A stretch of DNA of 43,262 nt from Bacillota bacterium (GCA_023621995.1 JAMOAB010000035.1:1-43262); one strand, 5' to 3'; positions 24,430 to 31,872 are shown, numbered from the stretch's first letter. A program made the numbers and translations. The notes: a model not told the origin generated them from the letters alone.

Positions 24430-24554
24430 CGTTAATAAGGGGGGGTACTACTTTTCAATTATATGTTAAAATGAAACTTGAATATCTGAATAAACAGTAG
24501 AAGTTGACTATGAATTTAATAAGACAGAGACATACAAAATAAGGAGGGATTAAT

Positions 24555-27137
24555 ATGGCAAAGCATCCAAGTTTGAACATACCAGCGAGTATAGTGATTT
24601 CTGGAGTAGAGTCAGACAAATATTTCGACATAGTAGTTAGGAAGAGTGGATTTAGATTTGTACTAATGTCATATCACTATCTACAGGGGAAGCCTAAAAA
24701 TTTTTTAAAGAAAAGAATAGAAGAATTTCCTGACCTAAAAGTATTCATAGACTCTGGAGCTCATACCTTTTTCCAGAAGATAGACGAATATATTCAGAAG
24801 GATGAGAAGTTTTGGGATGAGTATTTAACTAAATACACTGAATTTGTAAAAGAGAACAGGGATTATATATTCGCTTGTGCCAATTTAGATATTGAAGCTA
24901 TTGTAGGAGTAGATACAGTAGATAAGTGGAATGACAAGTACTTTAAGCCTGTAGAGGAGTCTGGAGTAGAAGTGTGCTACATTTGGCATAGTGAAAGAGG
25001 AGAAAGTGGCTGGGAAGAATATGCTAAGAAGCACTCTTATATAGGATTATCTATGGCTAATGATGAAGGAGCAACAGTACAAAAACTTATGAAAAGATTG
25101 AAAGTAGCAGAGAAGTACAATACTAGAGTACATGGTATGGCTTTAACAAAAACCGAGATTTTAGTTCGTGTCCCTTTCTTCACAGCCGACTCATCTGTAG
25201 ATGGGAACTCAAAAGTATTAGTTAGATATAAAACTAAAAACCCTACTGTACCTTATAAGATGGAGCAGTTAAGTATTAAGGAGCTTTATGACAGGAATAT
25301 AGATTGGGAGTTTAGAACTTCTGATTTTGAGACTAGAGTTCCTTATAAAGATGTTGAAGTATTAACTGTAGATAATAACAACAATACTGTATGGGGAAAT
25401 TTATATGGAGTTGTAAAACATATTGTTAAAAAGCCTACTATCAAGTTAAAAGTACAAGGAGGAAAAGAAGTAATATGTACTACTGACCACAGTATAATAA
25501 CTATGGATAGTGAAGGAAATTTAACAGCGACAAAAGCCAATAAATTAAAAGTAGGGGATTATGTGATATCCTATAAAGAAGAAAATGTCTTGAGAGAAGA
25601 GAAGCCTAATTATATAAATGCAGATGTAAATGGGGTTACATTTTTAAAAATAAAAGATATAGAGCAGATAACAGATGGGACAGAAGAAGTAGAGGTATAT
25701 GACTTATCTGTAGAGAAGTATGAGAGATTTTTTGCTAATGGAATACTTGTACACAATACTACATGGTTAGTAGGACAGCAGTATGGAGAGTTAAACTGGT
25801 TTGATGGGAGAAAGATGAGGAGACTTTCTAAAGACCAATGGATGAGACAATATAAGACTCAACTCCTCAAAGAACCTTTCAACGCAGACTGGGAACTACT
25901 TACAACTGGAATGGGGGGAAGAGGAGACACTTATGAGCTTCTTAGACTTAATGTAATAGCTTACAAGTTAGCAGAGGAACATATTAGAAAGAGACTAAAG
26001 AACAAGATGTATTGGCTACCTAAAGGAGATGAAGCTGTAGAAGTAGTTGAAGTAGACTCTTTAGAGACACCTCCATATGAGTGGTTTGATGGAGAGTGCG
26101 ATGATTGGCAACAATATCTAATGAAGTTAAGGATAATGCCTAGTGGATATTCTAAAGATGAAGCTGTAGACCTCTTATATTTCTTCTACATCTTCTTGAA
26201 TGAGGATTATAAAGCACTGGAAGAGGACTTTGAGGAGCAGGAGATAATAGATTATGCTAAAGCTGTTATTAGTGAAAGCATAGAGGATTATGAGTCAGCA
26301 GTAGAAGCTCTTAGAGATTACTTTGTAAAAAATGCTACAGGAGAGAGAAATGACCTAAGAGGTGAAGATGATATGGATGAAGAATTGGGAATAGCTAGAC
26401 CTAAAGAAAGAGAAGTGTATATAGAGGAAGATGCGTTTGAAATTATAGACTTATCAGAAGAGCAGATTGAGGAAGAATTACATTTACCTGCCCCAAAAGA
26501 CACTAGTATGCCAGAGGTTGAAGCCTATGACGAGGAATTAGCTAGGAATAATATAGTAGCTGTTAGAGATGAAAAGGGAAGATTTTTAAAAGGACAACGA
26601 GCAGTAAGAAAACCCAAGAACATTTATAGTAAGAAATATCCTAAATTAAATTGTGATACTTGTTACAAGTCTGGAGACTGTCCAGAATATATGCCCGGTT
26701 ATGTTTGTGCCTTTGATAAGATGTTCAAGAGGTTTGATACTAGAAATGCAGAGGATGTCATAGATGCTATGAGCTCTATGATTAACCACAACTTAGAGAG
26801 ACTTCAAAGAGCTATGATGTTTGAGATTATGGATGGAGGAATGGCTACTCCAGAAGTTACAGGACTTATAGACCAAAATGCTAAGTTATTAGAGAAGCTA
26901 CAGCAGTTACAACAGATGAGTGCTCAAACTATCCTCCAGCAGAGAAGGACTATAATGGCTGATGGAACAGAGACTATAGAGAACTCTATGAGTGTCAATC
27001 CAAGTAGTGGTGGAATACTATCACAGATATTTGGAACTCCTAGTAAAGCTACCAAAGATGAGGATGTAGACCCACCTAAGAAGAGTAAGGATGGCTTTGA
27101 TGATGTTATAGAAGTAGACTATGAAGATGAGGAGTAG
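24555..27137 (+). CDS. dpdA: DpdA DNA transglycosylase with mini-intein and C-terminal extension
   Basis: 860-residue precursor. DpdA is a TGT relative that swaps guanine in DNA for a 7-deazaguanine base. TGT-fold motifs: VFIDSGAHTFF (D66, matching the DSGGFQ of TGT), FACANLDIEAIVGV, HSYIGLSMAN, VHGMALT, and PFFTADS/TTWLVGQQYGELNWF, where D212 matches the nucleophile region. An intein splits that active-site motif. After about residue 640 comes an extension with an acidic linker, a Cys cluster CDTCYKSGDC...C (about 699-718), a helical region (DAMSSMINHNLERLQRAM; LLEKLQQLQQM) and an acidic tail. That tail region is not part of the TGT fold and may be a fused second domain. Confidence 0.88.
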   Translation: MAKHPSLNIPASIVISGVESDKYFDIVVRKSGFRFVLMSYHYLQGKPKNFLKKRIEEFPDLKVFIDSGAHTFFQKIDEYIQKDEKFWDEYLTKYTEFVKENRDYIFACANLDIEAIVGVDTVDKWNDKYFKPVEESGVEVCYIWHSERGESGWEEYAKKHSYIGLSMANDEGATVQKLMKRLKVAEKYNTRVHGMALTKTEILVRVPFFTADSSVDGNSKVLVRYKTKNPTVPYKMEQLSIKELYDRNIDWEFRTSDFETRVPYKDVEVLTVDNNNNTVWGNLYGVVKHIVKKPTIKLKVQGGKEVICTTDHSIITMDSEGNLTATKANKLKVGDYVISYKEENVLREEKPNYINADVNGVTFLKIKDIEQITDGTEEVEVYDLSVEKYERFFANGILVHNTTWLVGQQYGELNWFDGRKMRRLSKDQWMRQYKTQLLKEPFNADWELLTTGMGGRGDTYELLRLNVIAYKLAEEHIRKRLKNKMYWLPKGDEAVEVVEVDSLETPPYEWFDGECDDWQQYLMKLRIMPSGYSKDEAVDLLYFFYIFLNEDYKALEEDFEEQEIIDYAKAVISESIEDYESAVEALRDYFVKNATGERNDLRGEDDMDEELGIARPKEREVYIEEDAFEIIDLSEEQIEEELHLPAPKDTSMPEVEAYDEELARNNIVAVRDEKGRFLKGQRAVRKPKNIYSKKYPKLNCDTCYKSGDCPEYMPGYVCAFDKMFKRFDTRNAEDVIDAMSSMINHNLERLQRAMMFEIMDGGMATPEVTGLIDQNAKLLEKLQQLQQMSAQTILQQRRTIMADGTETIENSMSVNPSSGGILSQIFGTPSKATKDEDVDPPKKSKDGFDDVIEVDYEDEE
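25194..25757 (+). other. Mini-intein without endonuclease in DpdA
   Basis: 188 residues (214-401). Ser1 start (SVDGNSKVLVRY), block B VICTTDHSIITMDSEG (TxxH), block F-like VEVYDLSVEKYERFFANG, end GILVHN before Thr+1. Too short for a homing endonuclease: only the splicing HINT fold. Joins TADS to TTWLVG. Confidence 0.9.
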
Positions 27138-27139
27138 TA

Positions 27140-27168
27140 TTGACAATTTTAGATATATGGTATATTCT
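27140..27168 (+). promoter_or_regulatory. Sigma-A promoter of a short noncoding unit
   Basis: TTGACA (27140-27145), 17 bp, TATTCT (27163-27168), starting at the dpdA stop codon. A terminator lies only about 60 bp beyond the predicted start. Confidence 0.6.
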
Positions 27169-27174
27169 ATATGT

Positions 27175-27262
27175 GAGCATCAACAAAACCCCCTTATATG
27201 TTCATATATAACTTCATACCACACCCTCCAAAAGAGCTAGGTTAAATATCTAGCTCTTTTTA
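27175..27262 (+). ncRNA. Candidate small RNA, about 90 nt
   Basis: Lies between a promoter and a terminator with no ORF. Two C-rich single-strand candidates, ACCCCCTTAT (27188-27197) and CACCCTCC (27222-27229), are complementary to phage Shine-Dalgarno types (ATAAGGGGG and GGAGGG). May be a regulatory RNA; a plain leaky leader is the alternative. Confidence 0.45.
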
Positions 27263-27265
27263 TTT
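27231..27265 (+). terminator. Rho-independent terminator
   Basis: AGAGCTAG-GTTAAATAT-CTAGCTCT followed by TTTTATTT. Confidence 0.92.
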
Positions 27266-27292
27266 GACAAATAACTTCACATCATGTATAGT
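27264..27292 (+). promoter_or_regulatory. Sigma-A promoter
   Basis: TTGACA (27264-27269), 17 bp, TATAGT (27287-27292), starting in the T-run of the preceding terminator and driving the basic-protein gene at 27323. Confidence 0.85.
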
Positions 27293-27322
27293 AAGACTTA
27301 ACAAATAAAAGGAGGAATACAT

Positions 27323-28126
27323 ATGAGTGAAATAATTATTGAGTTAAATTATGATGTAGCTAATAAGTTCTTAGATGGCTACTATAGCCCTATTGTTGAG
27401 AGTTTAAAAAAAGTATTATCACCAGAGGAGTATGTTAATTCTTTAGAAGATTTACCTATCCCATTTAATAACTTTACTATTAGTATACCTACTACAGTAT
27501 TCTTAACAGAGGAACAAGTATATGAAGATATTATGAGGAATACTAGAGAAAGGAAGGGAGCAGAATTAAACTCTAAAGAGATAAAATTAATAACTAAATT
27601 AGCTAAGGATTATGTAAATAACGATTTAAGAGTAAATGTAGATATAGAGGAAGATGTAGCTAAAGTTAAGATAAACCATGTACAGCAGAGTAAGCCAATA
27701 TTTATATTTAATTTTGGAATAATAGAACCTAAGATTGAAGTAGAGTACAATGATTTTGCTACAGATGAGAGAGCTTTTGCTGGAAAATTAATTCACTTAA
27801 TCCTAAGTACATTAGAGTATATTAATAAACCTAAAGAGGAAGTAGTTATCACAGAGAAGAGAGAAGTAAAGAAGTCAAAGAAGGGTAAAAAGAATAAGAG
27901 GAACAGAGGAAAGACCTATATCTATAAGAAAGTATATAAAATATTAGATGTTAAACCAAATGAAGAGAAGAGGAAGTACACAAGGAAAACAGAGAGTTGG
28001 ACAGTAAGAGGACATTGGAGAAAGTACAAGAGTGGAAAGAAAGTATGGATAAATGGATACTCCAAAGGAAAAGGGAGAGGTACACAAAATAAAAAAGAGT
28101 ATAGGATAACTAGAATAGATAAGTAG
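27323..28126 (+). CDS. Hypothetical phage protein with basic C-terminal domain
   Basis: 267 residues, AAAGGAGG site. The first 170 residues are mixed alpha-beta and acidic; a lysine-rich linker (KKSKKGKKNKRNRGK) leads to a C-terminal region SWTVRGHWRKYKSGKKVWI with NGYSKGKGR. That WxVRGHWRxYKSGKxVW motif recurs at the ends of many phage proteins of unknown function and is probably nucleic-acid binding. Own promoter. Confidence 0.7.
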   Translation: MSEIIIELNYDVANKFLDGYYSPIVESLKKVLSPEEYVNSLEDLPIPFNNFTISIPTTVFLTEEQVYEDIMRNTRERKGAELNSKEIKLITKLAKDYVNNDLRVNVDIEEDVAKVKINHVQQSKPIFIFNFGIIEPKIEVEYNDFATDERAFAGKLIHLILSTLEYINKPKEEVVITEKREVKKSKKGKKNKRNRGKTYIYKKVYKILDVKPNEEKRKYTRKTESWTVRGHWRKYKSGKKVWINGYSKGKGRGTQNKKEYRITRIDK

Positions 28127-28138
28127 GTAAAGTGATAG

Positions 28139-28188
28139 GAGTTCTTGAAGAGTATGATTTGACAAGAAGCTCCTTCCTATATTATAAT
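28139..28188 (+). promoter_or_regulatory. Promoter overlapped by an inverted repeat
   Basis: TTGACA (28159-28164), 18 bp, TATAAT (28183-28188). An imperfect inverted repeat, AGGAGTTCTTG and CAAGAAGCTCCTTCCT (about 28137-28179), flanks the -35 box and could be an operator for the toxin-like gene. Confidence 0.65.
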
Positions 28189-28221
28189 TAATTTAGAAAT
28201 ATAATAAAAGGGGGAGAGAGA

Positions 28222-28608
28222 ATGGAATTAGTATTAGATAGACATGAGGAGGAAGCTAGTAAGAAAGTAAATAAGTTAAGAGTATTTAGAGGGGAAATAT
28301 GGATGGCAGATTTAGGCTACGATAATGTTAAAGAGAGTGAGCAGAGAGGTTATAGACCTGTTTTAATTATCCAAAATGATATAGGAAATAAATATAGTCC
28401 TACAGTAATAGTAGCTTGTATTACGAAGCAAAATAAGACAGATTTACCTACACATATGAAGTGTGAGCTATTTGAGCCATCCACTATCATGTTTGAGCAA
28501 GTGAGGACTATATCAAAAGAAAGACTTAATAAGAGAATAGCAAGACTTACAGAAGAAGAGATGCAAGAAGTAAATGAGAGACTTAAAATAAGTTTAGGAA
28601 TTGGATAA
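28222..28608 (+). CDS. mazF: MazF/PemK-family toxin-like protein
   Basis: 128 residues. Core RVFRGEIWMADLGY, then EQRGYRPVLIIQNDIGN, TVIVACITKQ, PTHMKCEL, TIMFEQVRTISKERL and EVNERLKISLGI are all standard MazF endoribonuclease segments (RGDIYxADL, GSEQxGxRPVLIIQND, DQIRTIDKxRL). A 20-residue N-terminal extension precedes the core. No MazE-like antitoxin is recognisable on either side, so it may act as a host mRNA-cleaving takeover factor or depend on the host antitoxin. Confidence 0.9.
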   Translation: MELVLDRHEEEASKKVNKLRVFRGEIWMADLGYDNVKESEQRGYRPVLIIQNDIGNKYSPTVIVACITKQNKTDLPTHMKCELFEPSTIMFEQVRTISKERLNKRIARLTEEEMQEVNERLKISLGIG

Positions 28609-28656
28609 GTATACATACTTTGAAGTATGAATAAAATCCTACAAGGGGGAAATTTT

Positions 28657-28848
28657 ATGGAGAGACCAGTAGAATCACCACTGGGAATTATACCTAAGAA
28701 TATGTGGAAGAAACAAAGGCTAAAAGAATTAAGAGATACTATAGATAGGTATTTAGAAGCTAACCAGAGAGTACCTATAGAGTGGATTGAAGAGTATAAT
28801 GAATTATTAGAAGATATTCGGAAGGGGGTAGATGATAATGGAAATTAA
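28657..28848 (+). CDS. Small hypothetical protein
   Basis: 63 residues from ATG 28657 (AAGGGGGAAA upstream). PLGIIPKNMWKKQRLKELRDTIDRYLEANQ is helical and ends acidic. It resembles small phage proteins beginning PLGIIPxxxW. Directly downstream of the MazF-like gene, so an antitoxin role is conceivable, but the usual AbrB-like MazE N-terminus is absent. Overlaps the next gene by 11 bp. Confidence 0.6.
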   Translation: MERPVESPLGIIPKNMWKKQRLKELRDTIDRYLEANQRVPIEWIEEYNELLEDIRKGVDDNGN

Positions 28849-29158
28849 AATATCATTTACCCCAGAAGAGATAGAGCTTATTAAAACAGTACAGACTAAA
28901 TCATACTGTGAGAGGATTGGATGTAGGGACATGGCATTTTGTGGTGGATGTCCAGAACAAGTGGAATGGGAAAGAGAAGTCAAGGACATAAAGAAGTCCC
29001 CACTTTGGAAGTATGCAGTTGAGTACAATAGTTATTTAGATAAGATAGAGGAGCATAAAGCTCTGGAGCAGAAGTTGAAGCAATCGGATGAGATTATAAC
29101 TTCTCTTGAAAGGAAGTTATATGATTTAGGAATACTAAGAGGAAGTACTGGGGACTAG
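28838..29158 (+). CDS. Small Cys-rich protein with coiled coil
   Basis: 106 residues; ATG 28838 preferred over 28832 by spacing to GAAGGGGG. A four-Cys group (YCERIGCRDMAFCGGC, residues about 24-39) may bind zinc; the C-terminal half is a coiled coil (KALEQKLKQSDEIITSLERKL). Unknown function. Confidence 0.6.
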   Translation: MEIKISFTPEEIELIKTVQTKSYCERIGCRDMAFCGGCPEQVEWEREVKDIKKSPLWKYAVEYNSYLDKIEEHKALEQKLKQSDEIITSLERKLYDLGILRGSTGD

Positions 29159-29257
29159 AGAGTGGCAGAGCATCAAAGAAGAGATTAATAGAGATAATTA
29201 GAGGGACTAGTTAAACCTAGAAGGAGAAGTCCTCTATGAGAGGGATGTGGAGATAAA

Positions 29258-29419
29258 ATGATAACCATAGCTCAAGGAAAAGAATTAGATATGTATGCAG
29301 TACTATTAGGAACTAGCAGGAGAGACCTAGAGACAGATGAGGAACTAAGAGCTAGATTATTAAGTATAGTTAATCAGCATTATATCAACTTAGCTATAAC
29401 ATTTTATAACTTTATATAA
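29258..29419 (+). CDS. Small protein (53 aa)
   Basis: 53 codons from ATG 29258: MITIAQGKELDMYAVLLGTS followed by RRDLETDEELRARLL. This GxELD...LLGxxR...ETDEELRxRL pattern is like a short stretch seen in phage structural proteins (for example baseplate J-type). The ribosome binding site is ATGTGGAGAT, moderate. The 100 bp upstream hold a hairpin (GAGGGACT/AGTCCTCT, about 29202-29236). Confidence 0.6.
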   Translation: MITIAQGKELDMYAVLLGTSRRDLETDEELRARLLSIVNQHYINLAITFYNFI

Positions 29420-29456
29420 GGGAGAAAGGGAGGGCATTAACAGCTCTCCTTTTTCT
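29420..29456 (+). terminator. Possible terminator
   Basis: GGGAGA...TCTCCT around an A/G-rich loop, followed by TTTTTCTG. The stem is imperfect. Confidence 0.5.
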
Positions 29457-29958
29457 GTAGAAGTGGGAGCATTAAATGGTAAGAAAAGTTCGCAGAAATC
29501 AAAAGTCTTATTAGGTATATAATACTAGATACATATAGGGGAGGTACTTAACATATAGTAGAAAGAGAAAAAATGAAAAAGATTTATGGTTAAAAAATTG
29601 TATATAGGTAAGAGCATATTACCTCTACCAAGTAAAAGTTCAATAACCTCTATTTTTCAAGCCTTTCTATTATTAAATATTAGTACCCATATACACACTT
29701 GTTATACCAACTATAATAAGAGCTCATATAATGAAGTCCTCCTAAAGACCCAAAAAACATCTCATATAACACTTTAAACTATTGAGACATATAAAGGGAA
29801 GGGGCAAGGAGTTAAAAGAGACCTAAAAGGGGAAAAATTTCGGGGCAGAGAATAAAAATACGCTAAATTAATAATCATATATAAAGTCAAAGAGAAAGAT
29901 GTGTATATAACTGTAATGATAAATGTATAGAGAATGATGTATCGTGCATTTTAGACCT

Positions 29959-30038
29959 AAAACACCTCTAAAACACACTCAAAACATGCCCAAAAACACA
30001 CCCAAAAACACCTCTAAAACATGCCCAAAAACACGTTC
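29959..30038 (+). repeat. Seven iteron-like 11-12-bp tandem repeats
   Basis: Units all begin AAAACA: AAAACACCTCT, AAAACACACTC, AAAACATGCCCA, AAAACACACCCA, AAAACACCTCT, AAAACATGCCCA, AAAACACGTTC. One unit per helical turn, as in iterons bound by replication initiators. Confidence 0.85.
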
Positions 30039-30125
30039 TTGACTAGGAGGTTTATTCAAAAGGGTAGCATCCACCAGAGGTCAGGGTAAATCAAGTGTCA
30101 AGTCCTCATATGGTACAGCGAAAAT

Positions 30126-30250
30126 GACCTCTTTTATAGTGGTGTGGGTAACAAAACGACCTTTATTTATAGTGGTGAAGGTTGAATTTCACCTTTTATA
30201 TTTATGGTGACGGTAACATCCACCTCTTTATAAGGTTTATAAGGTGTAAG
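30126..30250 (+). repeat. Four degenerate 32-bp tandem repeats
   Basis: Starts at 30126, 30158, 30190 and 30221. Consensus (G/C)ACCTTTTTATAGTGGTGA followed by GGTAAC-type spacer. The GGTAACMTCCACCTC end recurs at about 30214, 30473 and 31128. Confidence 0.7.
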
Positions 30251-30279
30251 GTGGACATTTTAGAGGAGGAGCAGAGGTA

Positions 30280-30396
30280 GTGAATTTAGTGTTAAAAATG
30301 ATAGATGGTATCACTTTTATAGGGGTTGAGTATCAATCTCAATATAGGTATTTCCTAATGGGAGTATTTTTAGCCCATTTTTTTATGCGGTATTAA
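30280..30396 (+). CDS. Possible small protein (38 aa)
   Basis: GTG start with GGAGGAG 9 bases upstream; reads MNLVLKMIDGITFIGVEYQS and ends FLMGVFLAHFFMRY, hydrophobic C-terminus. Lies in the repeat-rich gap and could be chance. Confidence 0.3.
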   Translation: MNLVLKMIDGITFIGVEYQSQYRYFLMGVFLAHFFMRY

Positions 30397-30496
30397 TTTT
30401 ACATTATAATTTAGATATGATATTCATGTATATATATATATATATAATAGGAAGGAACTCATTTTTAGAGCGGTAACCTCCACCTCTCCCTTTGAT

Positions 30497-30526
30497 TTGA
30501 CAAGTGTCAAGTCCTCATTGTATAAT
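30497..30526 (+). promoter_or_regulatory. Strong promoter with palindromic -35 region
   Basis: TTGACA (30497-30502), 18 bp, TATAAT (30521-30526). TTGACAAGTGTCAA (30497-30510) is a perfect 6-2-6 palindrome over the -35 box, shared with 31820 and in part with 30109 and 30971. Confidence 0.85.
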
Positions 30527-30579
30527 GAGGATGAGCTCAAACGAGCAGACCAAATACAAATATAGGGGGGGGTAGTACA

Positions 30580-30948
30580 ATGTGTAATGTAAAGAAGTAC
30601 AATAAGGAAGTTTTTAAAGTAGGTGACATAGTGAATGTGGTTTGTCCAATGTGTAATGGAAGTGGGGGGTTCAATGTAATTAGAGCTATAGACCAATTTA
30701 GAGATGATGTTGAATATAAAGAATGTCAAATGTGTGATGGAGAAGGTCATTTAGAGAAGGAATTAAGAGAGTGTCCTCATTGTAGAGAGTTAGTATCAGA
30801 AGATAACCTCACATGGGTACATGACAGATATGGTATTCCTTATAAGAAAGTGTGCTGGGAGTGCTATGAGGAGGTTGATAAGGAGATAGGTAACTGGGAG
30901 TATGACTATTTAGATGCTGGTGAGTATTTAGAGGAGGAGGACTATTAA
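30580..30948 (+). CDS. DnaJ-type zinc-finger protein
   Basis: 122 residues. Two CxxCxGxG-type knuckles, VCPMCNGSGGF and ECQMCDGEGHL, like the zinc centre of DnaJ, followed by ECPHCREL and VCWECYEE. The C-terminus is acidic (DAGEYLEEEDY). No J domain, so it is not a chaperone partner by sequence. First gene of the early cassette region; AGGGGGGGG site. Confidence 0.75.
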   Translation: MCNVKKYNKEVFKVGDIVNVVCPMCNGSGGFNVIRAIDQFRDDVEYKECQMCDGEGHLEKELRECPHCRELVSEDNLTWVHDRYGIPYKKVCWECYEEVDKEIGNWEYDYLDAGEYLEEEDY

Positions 30949-30958
30949 AGTCCTCCTC
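30934..30958 (+). terminator. Terminator overlapping gene end
   Basis: GAGGAGGACT-ATTAA-AGTCCTCCTC, perfect 10-bp stem that includes the stop codon in its loop, then TCTCTCTTTGGTTT. Confidence 0.8.
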
Positions 30959-30970
30959 TCTCTCTTTGGT

Positions 30971-31000
30971 TTAACAAGTGTCAAGTCCTCATTATATAAT
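30971..31000 (+). promoter_or_regulatory. Sigma-A promoter
   Basis: TTAACA (30971-30976), 18 bp, TATAAT (30995-31000). Keeps the AAGTGTCAAGTCCTCAT spacer of the 30497 promoter. Confidence 0.75.
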
Positions 31001-31029
31001 GAAGTGGACAGAGAGGAGGGGAGTATAAG

Positions 31030-31131
31030 ATGGTGGCTATATTATTTGGATTAGTCTTTGCATTAGTATTCTATATAACAATAGTAGTACCCATCAAGAT
31101 GGTGATAATGGCTCTAAAGTTACTTAGGTAA
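31030..31131 (+). CDS. Small membrane protein (33 aa)
   Basis: MVAILFGLVFALVFYITIVV then PIKMVIMALKLLR. GAGGGGAG upstream and its own promoter. One hydrophobic segment with a short basic tail: a single-pass small membrane protein, unknown role. Confidence 0.6.
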   Translation: MVAILFGLVFALVFYITIVVPIKMVIMALKLLR

Positions 31132-31151
31132 CCTCCACCTGCCACTTTGAT

Positions 31152-31206
31152 TTGACAAGTGAGAGCCTCATATGCTATGATGTAGTTAGTGGAGCAAGAG
31201 CACCAC
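31152..31206 (+). promoter_or_regulatory. Promoter plus 5'-terminal hairpin
   Basis: TTGACA (31152), 18 bp, TATGAT (31176-31181). Hairpin GTGG-A-GC-AAGA-GC-A-CCAC at 31189-31206 begins 8 bases after the -10 box. Confidence 0.8.
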
Positions 31207-31238
31207 AAAAATAAAATAATAATAGGAGGTAATGCATA

Positions 31239-31799
31239 ATGAAGAAGAAAATTTTATTAGGAGCAACAGAGGATGGTACTATAGTATTTGCAAATGTAGA
31301 AATTAGAGAGAGAAATGGTGAATTTAGTGCTTCATTTGATGAAGTAAGACCAGTAGAGGTTACTGATGAGTATTTGAGAGAAAGAGTAGAGGTAATGTTA
31401 GAATGTATGAGTAAAGATGAACTATTAAATATGTTAGAGGACTACGACTGCAGACCAAGTGAACTGGTTGATTATTTCATGAGAGACCAACTGTGGAACT
31501 ATGGAGTAGAAGGTATTTTAGATATATCTCTTTACCCCGAATCATTCTCTATAGAAGGCTATGATGATGAAATTTACTTTGAGAGTGAGAGTTGTGGTCA
31601 ACATGATACTAGAGAGTATTTAATACCAATTAATAAGGAATTTAGTGAGTGGTTACACTCTCTTTGGGACACTTACCACTTATGTAGCTTAACAGATGAG
31701 GAGGTTGATAATGTTATTAAGAGAATTAAAGAGTACGAAGATGAGGTAGGAGACATAGAAGAATGGATACAAAATTGGTTGGAGGAAGAGTGGTCTTAA
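31239..31799 (+). CDS. Acidic early phage protein
   Basis: 186 residues, strongly acidic (many Asp/Glu, C-terminal NWLEEEWS). GATEDGTIVFANVEIRERNGEFSASFDEVRPV at the N-terminus recurs in Gram-positive phage hypothetical proteins. High negative charge would suit a DNA mimic or host-factor inhibitor, which is inference. Own promoter, hairpin leader, AGGAGGTAATGCATA site and terminator. Confidence 0.7.
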   Translation: MKKKILLGATEDGTIVFANVEIRERNGEFSASFDEVRPVEVTDEYLRERVEVMLECMSKDELLNMLEDYDCRPSELVDYFMRDQLWNYGVEGILDISLYPESFSIEGYDDEIYFESESCGQHDTREYLIPINKEFSEWLHSLWDTYHLCSLTDEEVDNVIKRIKEYEDEVGDIEEWIQNWLEEEWS

Positions 31800-31810
31800 T
31801 GACCACCTCT
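31790..31810 (+). terminator. Terminator
   Basis: GTGGTC-TTAAT-GACCAC followed by CTCTCCTCTTAATTT. The CTCTCCTCTT tail recurs between cassettes (32141, 34350). Confidence 0.65.
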
Positions 31811-31819
31811 CCTCTTAAT

Positions 31820-31872
31820 TTGACAAGTGTCAAGTGGATATGATATACTATAGTTAGTGGATGAGAAACCAC
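31820..31872 (+). promoter_or_regulatory. Promoter, -35 palindrome and 5' hairpin
   Basis: TTGACA (31820), 18 bp, TATACT (31844-31849); TTGACAAGTGTCAA palindrome at 31820-31833; hairpin GTGG-ATGAGAAA-CCAC at 31857-31872. Confidence 0.85.

Larger units (their letters stand above)
29457..30579. other. 1.1-kb intergenic region with repeats
   Basis: The largest gap in the window. A 63-codon ORF at 29586 has no ribosome binding site and implausible composition, so it is left out. Contents: iteron-like 11/12-bp repeats (29959-30038), four 32-bp repeats (30126-30250), a small ORF (30280), an alternating TA tract (about 30428-30446) and a promoter (30497). A candidate replication origin or regulatory hub. 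Confidence 0.5.

Noticed and set aside
29586-29777. 63-codon ORF in the large gap
   Set aside because: No Shine-Dalgarno site, unlike every accepted gene, and composition (His/Ser/Thr-rich) fits random A/T-rich sequence.
29959-30038. CRISPR array
   Set aside because: Repeats are 11-12 bp in direct contact with no spacers and no cas genes nearby; the Cas4-like nuclease at 13242 is a recombination-type enzyme.
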